Shown: in pieces, positions 24,837 through 35,038 of the stretch | How positions within the stretch are numbered: the first letter of the stretch is position 1 | How the letters are laid out: every line of letters starts with the position of its first letter | Notes under the pieces: generated by a model | Told to the model about the DNA's origin: nothing | The model's database searches: none | What the model saw: the letters and a program-made list of their open reading frames with translations, nothing else | Source: Naganishia liquefaciens | Taxonomy: Eukaryota > Basidiomycota > Tremellomycetes > Filobasidiales > Filobasidiaceae | Assembly: GCA_013423385.1 (NCBI GenBank) | Contig: BLZA01000007.1 | Location: 682,001 to 746,000 of the forward strand | Direction: 5' to 3' | DNA length: 64,000 nucleotides | Translations under genes and position numbers: made by a program

Positions 24837-24951
24837 ATTGCCATGGCGACGCGGCAGAATGATGGATGTCGACGTTGGGTCTGCATCCCTCCTCTTGGTC
24901 CCCCTTCTCCCCCTTTACCTTTCCCCTACTTCACGTTCATTACCCATCACC

Positions 24952-26607
24952 ATGTCGGTAAGTGTCACCTCATGCTCTCGTCATCTTGGATCGACGGGGA
25001 CCGGCGCGTGAGGATGGCGCGATAGGGGTAGCCTTGTCGCCGCTGGCCTTGCTCGATCTCTGCATGTCGTGGCACAGCAAAGCAAGCTTACATCTGCCCT
25101 GCGTTTGAATCATAGGCTCACAAGACCGGTGGGTGTCATTCTTACAAAACCATCAGCCTTGACTTACACCTCCTATTCATCCAGTTGGCTACAACAAGTT
25201 CGACTTTGACTCGACCATCGAGACCGAAGTCTTGCGAAGCTTGTACTTGGTGAGTAGCGGTCAGCGCTGAACGACTGGCAAAGTTCCAGCTGACACAGCC
25301 ATGCATCAGGCTCCCAAGGTTGTCAAGGGCGAGGCTCCCCCCAACAGCGTCGAGCGAGCGTGAGTAGTCCGTGTCGACTTCCGCCGACAATATCGCTGAG
25401 GTCTGTTTTTCTCGATAGTTACGGTGCTCAGTCGACCTACAATGAAAAGGACAACTCGATCGCCTTTACGACCATGGCCAAGTTCCCTCCCGTCAAGCTC
25501 TTGCCCAACGCTGAGCGAAAGCGAATTCTCGTTACCGGCGGTGCCGGTTTCGTCGGTTCCCACTTGGTCGACCGATTGATGCTCCTCGGTCACGAAGTCA
25601 CCGTCTTGGACAACTTCTTCACCGGTTCCCGAACCACCGTTTCCCACTGGGTTGGTCACCCCAACTTTGAAATGGTCCGACACGACGTCATTGAGCCCTT
25701 CATGATCGAAGTCGACCGTCAGTGCATTCTCCCCTGTTTCCGAACGCACGCTCAAATGTTACTCCTTCTCCAGAGATCTACCACTTGGCCTGCCCCGCTT
25801 CCCCTCCCCACTACCAGTACAACGCCGTCAAGACCATCAAGACTTCGTTCATGGGTACTCTCAACATGCTCGGTCTCGCCAAGCGAACCAAGGCGCGATT
25901 CTTGATCACCTCCACCTCGGAAGTTTACGGTGACCCGGAAGTCCACCCCCAGACCGAGGAATACTGGGGTCACGTCAACCCCATCGGTATCCGAGCTTGT
26001 TACGATGAGGGTAAGCGAGTCGCCGAGACCTTGACCTACGGTTACCAGCGTCAAGACGGTGTCGACGTGCGAGTCGCCCGAATCTTCAACACTTTCGGTC
26101 CCCGAATGAACCCGTACGATGGCCGAGTCGTCTCCAACTTTATCATTCAGGCCTTGAAGGGTGAAGACATGACCGTCTACGGTGACGGATCCCAAACCCG
26201 ATCTTTCCAATACGTCCACGACTTGGTCGACGGTTTGATCTTGCTCATGAACGGCCCCGAGACTAGACCCACCAACATTGGTTCCTCGCACGAGTTCACC
26301 ATCAAGGAATTCGCCGAGCACGTCAAGGAGATTGTCGCCAAGGTGCAAAAGGAGGAAGGTACCTACAAGAAGACCGCCGAGATCATCTACAAGGACTTGC
26401 CCCAGGATGACCCTCAGCGACGACGAGCCGACACCGCCCGAGCCGAGGAGAGTCTCGGATGGAAGTCCCGATGGACCGTCGCGTAAGTAGTTTGCGTGAC
26501 GTGATGCTGGATTCAAGGGCTGATTTTTCTTGGTCGCTCTTTGCAGTGACGGTGTCGAGGAGATGGTCCGATACTACTCTGCCAAGATGCGAGCTGGTGA
26601 GATCTAG
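24952..26607 (+). CDS. UXS1: UDP-glucuronate decarboxylase (UDP-xylose synthase)
   Basis: Converts UDP-glucuronate to UDP-xylose, the donor for xylose in basidiomycete capsule and wall glycans. Seven exons: 24952-24957, 25117-25129, 25185-25249, 25310-25359, 25419-25717, 25774-26482, 26547-26607. The first is only ATG TCG and the second 13 bases; all joins keep frame and give [16 protein letters not shown]. The NAD-binding Rossmann motif is [19 protein letters not shown], followed by [28 protein letters not shown], the catalytic Y-x-x-x-K in [12 protein letters not shown], and [18 protein letters not shown] are typical of UXS. The extended SDR domain fills nearly the whole protein, with no transmembrane anchor, so it is probably cytosolic as in Cryptococcus. 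Nearly every arginine codon is CGA, unlike neighbouring genes, suggesting high expression. Confidence 0.95.
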
Positions 26608-26953
26608 ATGCATCCCACTTAAGAGTCGGTTCATCGGTTATCAGGGTTGCATGAGGACACTTGTATCGTTTCATTCGGAGCATTGTCATACTAGATTTGA
26701 TAGATCACACGGGTTTCATCGGAGCCAGAGTCCTGTCCTCTGGTTGACTGTGAAGGTGCAGGGATCAGGTATCACCCAGAATGCTTCGGGCGCCGTGGAG
26801 CCCGAAGCCGGTCGTCCATACCCCGCGGGAAGCCCTCCTTGGGTTTGCAAGTCTGCGGGTAAGTTCCCGTTCGTCACCAACAGATGCGGACGACGGGCCC
26901 TGCTCCAGTAGAGCAATCAATTCCATTGTTGCGAGAGATATCCCATAATGCCA
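26608..26953. other. Convergent 3' intergenic region (UXS1 / UPF0014)
   Basis: Contains the 3' ends of two convergent transcripts. Nothing else is visible. Confidence 0.5.
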
Positions 26954-28313
26954 CTATCTATCCGATCCCTGATTACCGAGCAGTCCCTGACGCTCCTCCT
27001 CACTTCCCGCTTCAGCCCTGGCTCTCTTGCCGCTTACTCTACGTCCAGCCGCCTTGAGGCCTCGCCAAACCTTGATTCCCGCCTCATCTCTCCATCGGTA
27101 GAACAAGGGCTTTCTCGAATCCAATCGGTCCATGCGTATCCTGTGCGATCCATCGACGAGCGTCGACAGCGCAAAGACGAGGGTGGCCGATACACAGAGA
27201 AATGACGAGGCAGCAATCATGAACATGAGAATCATTTGCAGCATGGCCGCTTGGGAGACGCTCTTTCCGCCGAGAATGCTTCCGACCATGACGCCCGGGA
27301 TGGAAATCAGGCCAATGACGCTCATCTGGTTGATGGTCGGCAAGAGGGCGAGCTTGAGTGCCTCGGTGGCGATCGGACGGCACGCCTCGAATCTTGTAGC
27401 GCCGAATGCCAGGTATGTCTCGATCTTGTCCCTGTTATCGCTGCAGTGTGACAGGCCTTAGCAGCTGTTTCGACAGGACAAGCGGGTTCCAGGCGATTTT
27501 CCTGAAACTCACGCGAATTCCTTGTGGACAGAGTTGACTCCTACACCGATCGCAGATATCGCATTTCCGAGCATCATACCAACGATTGGGACTGTAAGAG
27601 TTGAAAGACTAGCTAATAAGCTGGCGGTGCGGCGGAGGGTGCGCATCCTCAATATCTCACCGAATTGATCCGGTTGCCAGAATGGATGCTGTTTCATGGC
27701 GAATTGTGTGCCGATGATGGAAATGGGTACCGTGGAGGACGCCATGGAAAGCAAGACCAATGGGAACTGGAATCAGGCGATGGATACCATGAGCCAAGCA
27801 CACAAGGTGTGATTCTGAAATCGACGTGCCATGTTGGTGAACCTTCTCTTGGATTTGTTAAAAGTCGCTTCAATGGCCCCAAGAATGTTGAGGAGCGCTT
27901 CAGTCGAATGTCAGCGTACAGCTCTGATCCACGACCCTCACCGACTTGCCAGCGATTCCAAAAACGCCGAATATGTTCCCCGTCGCAAATACCTTGTCCA
28001 AGACCAGTGCCATAACGCTCAACTGCAAGATGCATCTGGTAGCAGCGACCAACAGTGACGAAGCGATCCCAAGGCCAAGGACGATCGACAGTACCGAATC
28101 AAACGCAATGAATGCAAGTGCCAGAGCGACATTGAGGGGTGTAAGTTCCGACGACTGAGACTGCTTGTCTTGAGGCGCCAGGAAGGCCATGGTGCTGTTG
28201 GCAGCAAACGTCGCCAGCATGAAGGGGTCCATCATTCGGCGCGATGACAGCGCCGAATCTAGCGTGCGCAGAGGAGTGCGGCAGGTGAACGGCGCACTGT
28301 GCTCGCTGGCCAT
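26954..28313 (-). CDS. UPF0014 family membrane permease (FetB/STAR2-like)
   Basis: About five exons encode a polytopic membrane protein of the UPF0014 family, the permease half of bacterial FetAB iron exporters and plant STAR/ALS ABC half-transporters. Visible parts: LTPLNVALALAFIAFDSVLS, SIVLGLGIASSLLVAATRCI, LVLDKVFATGN, the family core IEATFNKSKRRFTNMFPLVL, ISIIGTQFAMKQHPFWQPDQ, VPIVGMMLGNAISAIGVGVN and IGLISIPGVMVGSILGGKS. Substrate in fungi is not established. To keep frame and the TNMFPLVLLS motif, the first two introns must use GC donors: GCAAGT after FGVFGIA, and GCACGT at 27829 (intron 27767-27829). The tail is basic and probably cytosolic. Start at 28313 is the first ATG; the next good one is 26 codons in. 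A tatata stretch lies at 28481-28486. Confidence 0.85.
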
Positions 28314-29231
28314 GGGATGCTCTGCCCAGGTATTTCTCAGGAGGATCCGCCGGTCTCGAGCTGTCGAATAACCTGAAACGACCGTCCGCAGCTTGCGTCA
28401 TCAGCCCATTTGTTTCCGCATTCCGCATTCACTCTCAGAAGAAGCGCACAGCCCAACAAGCGCGCATCCGTTTTCGCTCCTATATAATCCCCGGACCGAT
28501 ACACCTGCTATGTGAAGACATCTTTTGTTTTCTCAAATTGTATACAGACGCCTTATTGTAAGGGAGCATTTTAAAGTCTGCCAGCGCCCATCTCGACGCC
28601 CTCACGGGATCGACTGGGCGGGGCGACAACACTCGACAATCTTCCTTCTGCCGGTAGTTCTCAGAGCGAAGAAACACACCCGTCTTTCAACGACATTCAT
28701 CAGTTTGGAGCTGCCGTTTTCTCGTTCGAGTTGGGGGCATGTCGGGGATGCTATTCTTGGCTTGCTTTCATGGCGATGGGTTCCTTCACCGGTGGGGTGA
28801 CATGCATTATGATCATGCTTTCATTTTTCAAAGTTTGGCAAAAGACGTTCGGTTTGCCTGTTTTCGAGTCTAACCTGTAGGCTGCGTATCATGTATCAGT
28901 TCTTTCACCTCGGTTGCCATTGACAGTAATGCTACCTGTGACGATGAGTTGGTTGCTATTCCCCTGTCCCCGATGACCGACTTTGCATGGAAATCCCTAG
29001 CGCCATGATATCGCTGGCTGACTCAGTTCGGCGATGGCCGTACAGCCAGGAATCCTCCACCTGCTCCGATTTTGGGCATGTGCGGTCCCCCCTCTGATAA
29101 GAATCGCCCCAACCTATATACCCATCAGCACACTTACTCGGCGCCTAGATTCTTTTTGCAGATCAGCTTGCAAGATCCAGAATAGCGTCTCCCTTATTCC
29201 CCGACGACGCCTTACACACGATCACGCCATC
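28314..29231. promoter_or_regulatory. Divergent promoter region of the UPF0014 gene and the aromatic aminotransferase
   Basis: About 0.9 kb with TATA-like elements on both sides: TATATAA at 28481-28487 (reads ttatata for the leftward gene) and TATATA at 29114-29119, 113 bases before the ATG at 29232. Between them the DNA is AT-richer than the genes, and I saw no coding pattern. Confidence 0.5.
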
Positions 29232-31449
29232 ATGGATTCTGCATTCGCCATCGCCGATCAGGACCGTTACCGGGATGACTCGGCCAGTCTGCCCAATTCC
29301 ATCGACATGAGCCATCACTTGTCGTCGCTCGCCAGGAACCGTCAGAGTAGCGCTCTCAAGGATCTCTACCGATATGCCGCTCGACCGGGAATGATCGCCC
29401 TCGCTGGCGGTCTCCCGAGTCCCGCCATCTTTCCCTTCTTGGAGTTATCCGCCGAGGTATACACGCAGGATGCACTCAGCATTACGCCGGCTACAGCCCA
29501 AGCTGGCAGTCCCGATGCCCAGGATGCACAGACAATGATCAAGAAGCCGTCGTTTCTTTCCTGGCTGTTTGGCAAGAAGAATACGGAAACCATCACCATC
29601 TCCAAGCCTCCGTCGAGCTCGTCTCCGCTGGATATCAACCTCAACACGCTCTTGCAGTACTCGTCAGCTCAGGGACACCCAGCCTTGCAGGCGTTTATCC
29701 GGGAATTCGTCTCCAAGGTATATCAACCGGCGTTTGCGGATTGGGATGTCCTTCTCAACGTCGGATCAACCATGGCGTGGAGTCATGTCGTTTTCATGCT
29801 GCTCGAGCCGGGAGACGGGGTCCTTTATGAAGAATGGTCCTACCCTGGTGCCATGAACACTGCTAGTCCGCTGCCAACGCACAAGGTTTCGTGCGTGTTT
29901 CAGTGGTGCCTGATCGGGTGGCCCTCGTTGACGCTTTTGACATTGCAGGATCAAGGTCGACGGTGAGGGTCTCATCCCTGAAGACTTGAACAAGGTTTTG
30001 GAAGAATGGGACGAAGAGAAGCGGGGATTCAGGCGGCCGAGGGTCTTGTACACGGTACCCACGGGACAGAATCCAACGGGTAAGCCGCCAGTCGCAGCGG
30101 GTGTTTGCATCCCGAGCGTGTGTTGACGCGGTTGTCTCGCAGGTGCAACCATGCTGGCAGAGCGAAAAAAGATCATCTACAACATTTGTGTCAAATACGG
30201 TAATCAACGTGTGCGCCGGCAGATTCAGTGTCAACTAACCATCCCATCTTTTCCAGACATCATTATTGTCGAGGACGAACCGTACTACGCACTGTACGCC
30301 GACCCGTGGAAGTCCCGGAACCACTCGACGCGCTTTGGTGCCCGGTACGCCGATGTCGAACATTACAAAGACAGCAAAGACACGGATGAGGAATTTTTGA
30401 AAAAGTTGCCACCCAGTTATCTAAAGTTTGACTACCAAGGTCGAGTGATCCGAATGGACGTGAGTCGATTGGCATGCGGGTACTTTACGCCGCTAGAAGC
30501 ATTCTTTTTTCATCGCCCAGACCTTTAGCAAGACTATCTGCCCCGGCTCGCGTCTGGGCTGGTTCACCTGTGGACCCTTGTTGTAAGCCCATTGCCGATT
30601 TCCGGTTCGATCGATCGTGACCTGATCCTGACTGCCTTTCATAGCACTGAGAGGCTGCTGCGAGCTACAGAAGCCTCAACGCAGGCCCCGAGCGGTCTCG
30701 CTCAAGTGAGTGTGAACGCCCGCGTGATGGGCGCCCCCGCTAATATCTCAATTCGTAGGCCTTGGTTGCCAAGCTTTTGGCCGATACCTGGAAGTATGAC
30801 GGATACATTCGGTGGCTGCGAGGCATCAAGGCGACCTATGCGATGCGTCGGGACTGGATGGTGCGTCCGCTTCGCGAGTCAACCTATTTTTCTAACCTTG
30901 TCAATCGCTTAGTGTGATCTCTTTGAATCCGTCTTTCACCTCGAATTCGACCAAACGCTGACACTCTCGCCTCATATCAAATGGGTCACCGCTTATGAAC
31001 GGACCATTTCCGGGATGGGAGGTCTGGTCATGGATGAGAAGAAGGGCTACAAATCCAAGAAGGCCCTCGTCAGCTTTGTCCCTCCGACGGCCGGCATGTT
31101 TGTCTGGCTTGCCGTCCATTTGAGCAGTCATCACAAGTTTGCGCAGATCAAGCGCGAAGAGGGACCCGATGGTGTCAACAAGATGCTCTACGAACTGTGG
31201 ACCGACTTGGCAGAGAGCAATGTGAGTATCCGCTCGTCCGATGTTCCCGTTTGTGTTGGCTCATCGTCGTGCCGTCAGGTCCTCATCTCGCCCGGTTACT
31301 TCTTCGATGCGCAGCCGGGTGTGCCTCACGAGGGTACAGAAGACTTTGGCTTCTTCCGCCTGAGCTTTTCGTCGGCAACTCACGAGGAGATGGAATCCGC
31401 GATCAAGACAATGTACAAGGTGTTTGTGAAGTTCTTCCAGGAAAAGTAG
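29232..31449 (+). CDS. ARO8: Aromatic amino acid aminotransferase (ARO8-like)
   Basis: About ten exons encode a fold-type I PLP aminotransferase of the ARO8/kynurenine-aminotransferase group. It transfers amino groups between aromatic amino acids (and 2-aminoadipate in some members) and 2-oxo acids. In order: IALAGGLPSPAIFP (substrate arm), LLQYSSAQGHPALQAFIREF, VLLNVGSTMAWSHVVFMLLE, EEWSYPGAMNTASPL, VLYTVPTGQNPTG, IIVEDEPYYALYA with the PLP-contacting Asp and Tyr, and FSKTICPGSRLGW, where the Lys binds PLP. The C-terminus (VLISPGYFFDAQPG...FFRLSFSSA) has the family arginine. A Ser/Pro-rich insert with LSWLFGKKNTETI lies near residue 105-130, absent from short bacterial homologues but common in fungi. 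Confidence 0.92.
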
Positions 31450-33280
31450 GCGTGGCCACCAAGGGAATTCTTTGTATCTTTTTTCACGGACGATGGCTAT
31501 GAATCCTGGTTTGATGTATGCTTGCTCGGTGAGCTATGACCTGTCTGTGGCATCTCGTGCGTACTTGTAAAGGTTTGGCGCAAGATACTTTGGCGAAGTG
31601 GCGTGGCGGCGACTATCTTGCGCTCGTTCCCGGGCGTCGTCCGTCGGTTTCTGCAGTCGATGATTCCGCTAGACGGACACAGCTTGAAGATTGCAAGAGC
31701 AGACCTGACCCAGTCGGCAATGCGAAACACGGTCCACACCTCGGAGCCGGTCTTATAGGATGTATCAGGGTGAGAATCGTCGATGCAAAGCGGAGTTCAA
31801 GCTTGCCCTCATGGTTGGTATGCAGCCTTCCAATCTAGCAGGCTCACCGCCAAAGTCGCGGGATACGCGGTGACCGTCGATCCATGGCCGGAACGCTGGA
31901 ACGGGTGGTCACGTTTGCAGTCTTCCCGTTGACAGACTCTGCACAGTGAGTGCGTTATTGCTTGAACTCTGCAGCAATCGCGTGCGCATGTCCTAGACTT
32001 TTAGTTCATCTGTTCTTGCTTGCTAGAGCTGGATGGCTTGAAACAAATCGCCGGATGCCTAGGCTCTTCCGCAGGAGACATGGTATTGTGGATCCCTTGA
32101 TCAGGTTTAACGGGCGCCGCGGCCCGTGACATATCGGCGAAAGATAACACAAAGTCAGCTGCGCCTGTTGACGTGCGGGTTACGCAAGAACAGTGTATTC
32201 CGAAGTCGGAAAAGTCTACTGACGTTATCTGGATGCTACGCTCACTGCTCTGTCATGAGCTCCCCAGAGCTTTGGCTCGCAATCCGATCAGAGCGCCTGC
32301 TGTGCCAAGGATCATGTCCGCGTTGCGGCATGGCATATGATCTTTGCGCACCTTCGGGCTTTGGCGAGGCAGCTGGTCTTCACAGTGCTTTGGAGATAGA
32401 TGCGACCCTCTTTGTGCAAGTTTCAAGTTTACAGGCTTGTATCCGAGACTCGCGCAGCCCGGTTTCGCATTCGAGTGAACTATGGTGAACTGGTGAAATT
32501 CTTCGGTTTGGACCCGATACCACAGTACGATTGACGAAGACGGATAACTCGTAGGAAACATCGCCGCTGTTGTGCTGGGCAGCGATCTTGCGCTGTAGCA
32601 GCATCGCGCAAGGCCATTGGCAGTTCCGATCGACTATGAAATGAGCACTGCTTGCGCTTGCATTTCCTGGGTACTGAGGTCCTGCCGGTCGCTCGGATAG
32701 AAAGCCGAGCCTGCTGCGAAGCCTGCGATGGCAGACGGTGTGCATGTGCGACGCGCGGACGATCATGGCGACCCGGTCGTCAATGGACGATAACCGTGAT
32801 CTTAGCTAATTCGGTATACATAGTGTCATAGAGGGGACATTCCATAGCTGATGACGAATACAAAGTGTCACAGAGGGGACATTTCTCCGGATAGACGTCT
32901 TCTCAAACGCTTCAGACCGTCGCTCTCCCACTGAGCTAAGCAGACTTGGTTCAGACGCAAAGAACTGTGCGGCTCTCGGTCGCAAAAAGCTAGTCCCGGC
33001 TGACGTCATCCCGGTGATCCCGGTGCTATTCTCGGTTGCTATTCCGGTTCTTCACCCTTCGATCGCTGTCTCAGAATGAAACCACGGGATGCACGCTGAC
33101 TGGAAATCCAAACGACGCCAGGGTCACCGAGCGCTCGAGCATACGTACTGTGCGACTGCAACACTCGAATAGGATATCATATCAAGATCGGTGAATCCGT
33201 GTCGAGGCCCCCTTTCCCTGCCTCGTTGACCTGACCCCGGTCATCGTCCTCGCAAGCACCGGCTCATTCACGTCGGCATC
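31450..33280. other. 1.8 kb without a recognisable gene
   Basis: No domain or exon pattern on either strand. It contains a 22-base motif repeated 42 bases apart (32822-32843 and 32864-32885) and, just beyond, a stretch that on the minus strand looks like the first half of a tRNA (about 32909-32945) with no 3' half. The last ~100 bases are the leader of the MoeA-like gene. Confidence 0.45.
32822..32885. repeat. Direct repeat, two copies 42 bp apart
   Basis: Copy 1 at 32822-32843 reads agtgtcatagaggggacatt plus two bases; copy 2 at 32864-32885 reads agtgtcacagaggggacatt plus two bases. There are two mismatches in 22. The spacers differ except for a shared ATAC just upstream. Confidence 0.85.
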
Positions 33281-34539
33281 ATGTCATCTTTTACCCAGGC
33301 GACCGCCATTATTGACGACTTTGTCCGGACATTCTACCCTCCGACCAACGAGGATGTCGTTGGCATAGATTCACCCTCCTCGTCTCCACCCACCCAGATC
33401 GAGCCACCACCGAGTCCACAAGACAACCGACGGAATGTACCGCTACTGTCCGCCCTGGGTCAGGTATCATGCTGCACAATCCAGGCGCCCTTACAGATGC
33501 CCTTGTTCGACAATTCAGCCATGGACGGGTACGCTATCCGGTCATGGCAAACCGCCGATGCGAGCCCGGCCAATCCGCTCACGTTTCGCGTGCTCGGATC
33601 CATCGCAGCGGGCGATGAACCGCCCGTGGTGCCCGCAGGGTCGGACCCGTCGGAGAGAACGTGTTGGGCTATCATGACGGGTGCGGCGTTTCCGGTATCG
33701 GTGGAACAACATGGACAGCCCGTCGTCTCGGGGCCGGACCGATATGACGCGTGCGTCAAACTGGAGCTCGTGACGGCAAGGTATGCCCAGCACTTGACGT
33801 ACCCGGAAAGTATCACCCTGACGAGCGTCGTGGGCCCGGAAGCCAACCGACGACGCGCCGGCGAGGATATTCATGTCGGCGATGTACTGTTGCAACAAGG
33901 CGAGGTAGTACGCAAGGAGCATGTCATGGTTCTCGCCAGCATGGGTATACAAGCGCTGCATGTATCGACGCGGCCGGCGACTGAGCGACAGCACGCAGGC
34001 CGCCGTCTGCGTATAGGTATTCTCAACACGGGAAAAGAAGTCGTGCTCAACCTCAATTCGCCGACGGCGCCCGACGACGATTCCTCGCTCCGTGACCCCA
34101 AGCCTGACCCAACGCTATCGCCCTGGACGCCCGCCCACGCTCTTCCAACCCCGCCATCATCCCGCTCACCGTCCCTCTCTTCGCTGCCACGAGCGCGAGC
34201 GCAACTCGGCGTGTCCCAGATATGGAACTCGAACGGCCCGTACATCCACGCATCCCTTCTCACGTGGGGTTTCCCGCAGGACGATATCGACGTACTCCCC
34301 ATCCGGCTGCTGCCGGGCCAAGACGGCGACGACCCTGCAGCGTTCCAGGCGACGGTGCGAGCGGCACTGGCGGCGCCGTACGACGTCTTGATCTCTACGG
34401 GCGGCGTCTCGACGGGCGTACATGACTACGTGCCCGCCTCGATCGCGGCACTTGGCGGAGAGATCGGGTTCCACAAGATCCAGATGCGGCCGGGCGGGCC
34501 CATGATGTTTGCGCACATGGGGAACGGTCGGCGCACGGA

Positions 34540-34571
<32 letters not shown>

Positions 34572-34996
34572 GACGGACGGCGTATTTCGGCTTACCGGGG
34601 AACCCCGTGGCGGCTGCTGTGTGTCTACGGTTTCTTGTCGGGCCGGCCCTGGTGGCGATGCGCGCGGGGGGCGGCGACGATCATGGGCTGACGCTTCCCC
34701 GGGGACGAACGGTGCGGATACGCGCGGAGGAAAGCCGTCACCTTGCCAATAATGTCGTCGTCGTCGTCCAGCGCAAGCCCGCCCTGTCGCGGATGTACGT
34801 GGCGGCCAGGGTGTGCGCGGGGACCCGTGGTGCGGATGACCGGGATGGCGTGCTCGAGGTCGAGGCGCTCGCGCGGGGGTCCAACATGACGCGGGCGTTG
34901 ACGCGTGCGGATGGCTGGGTGTGTTTCCCCGAGGGTGAGGCAAGGGATACGGTATATGACGGCGACCTTGTCGAATGGTTCAGCCTGGATTTATGA
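33281..34996 (+). CDS. MoeA-like molybdopterin molybdenumtransferase
   Basis: A single-exon gene of 571 residues, unusual in this intron-rich window. It should insert molybdate into adenylylated molybdopterin, the last step of molybdenum cofactor synthesis. MoeA marks: MPLFDNSAMDGYAIRSW, ILGTIAAG-like VLGSIAAGDEPPV, CWAIMTGAAFPVS, VGPEANRRRAGEDI, RIGILNTGKEVVL (canonical STGDEL; the Glu is kept but Asp is Lys), VLISTGGVSTGVHDYV, KIQMRPGGPMMF and FGLPGNPVAAAVCLRF. The C-terminal beta-barrel (domain IV) is present. A Pro/Ser-rich insert of about 50 residues follows NTGKE. An imperfect GGGCGC repeat at about 34541-34570 encodes alternating Gly-Ala. The MogA (G) domain fused to MoeA in Aspergillus cnxE is absent. 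The gene ends 42 bases from the stop of the converging SNF8. Confidence 0.9.
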
Positions 34997-35038
34997 GCAT
35001 GCCATGTGGATACGAGCCACGGGCACATACCCCTCCAT

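Larger units (their letters stand above)
22625..24951. other. 2.3 kb without a recognisable gene; UXS1 promoter at its right end
   Basis: Open frames here are short, overlap each other on both strands and carry no known domain or convincing splice pattern. A perfect 19-base tandem duplication lies at 23512-23549. The right end looks like a strong promoter: TATATAG at 24830-24836, 116 bases before the UXS1 ATG, then a CT-rich leader ending in cccatcaccATG. A non-coding RNA gene could be hidden here, but I found no snRNA consensus. Confidence 0.45.

Noticed and set aside
25752-26516. 254-codon minus-strand frame over UXS1
   Set aside because: Produced by codon bias on the sense strand; the sense protein is a fully recognisable enzyme.
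28500-29230. Small open frames in the divergent promoter left of the aminotransferase
   Set aside because: No domain, and both ends carry TATA-like elements fitting a promoter.
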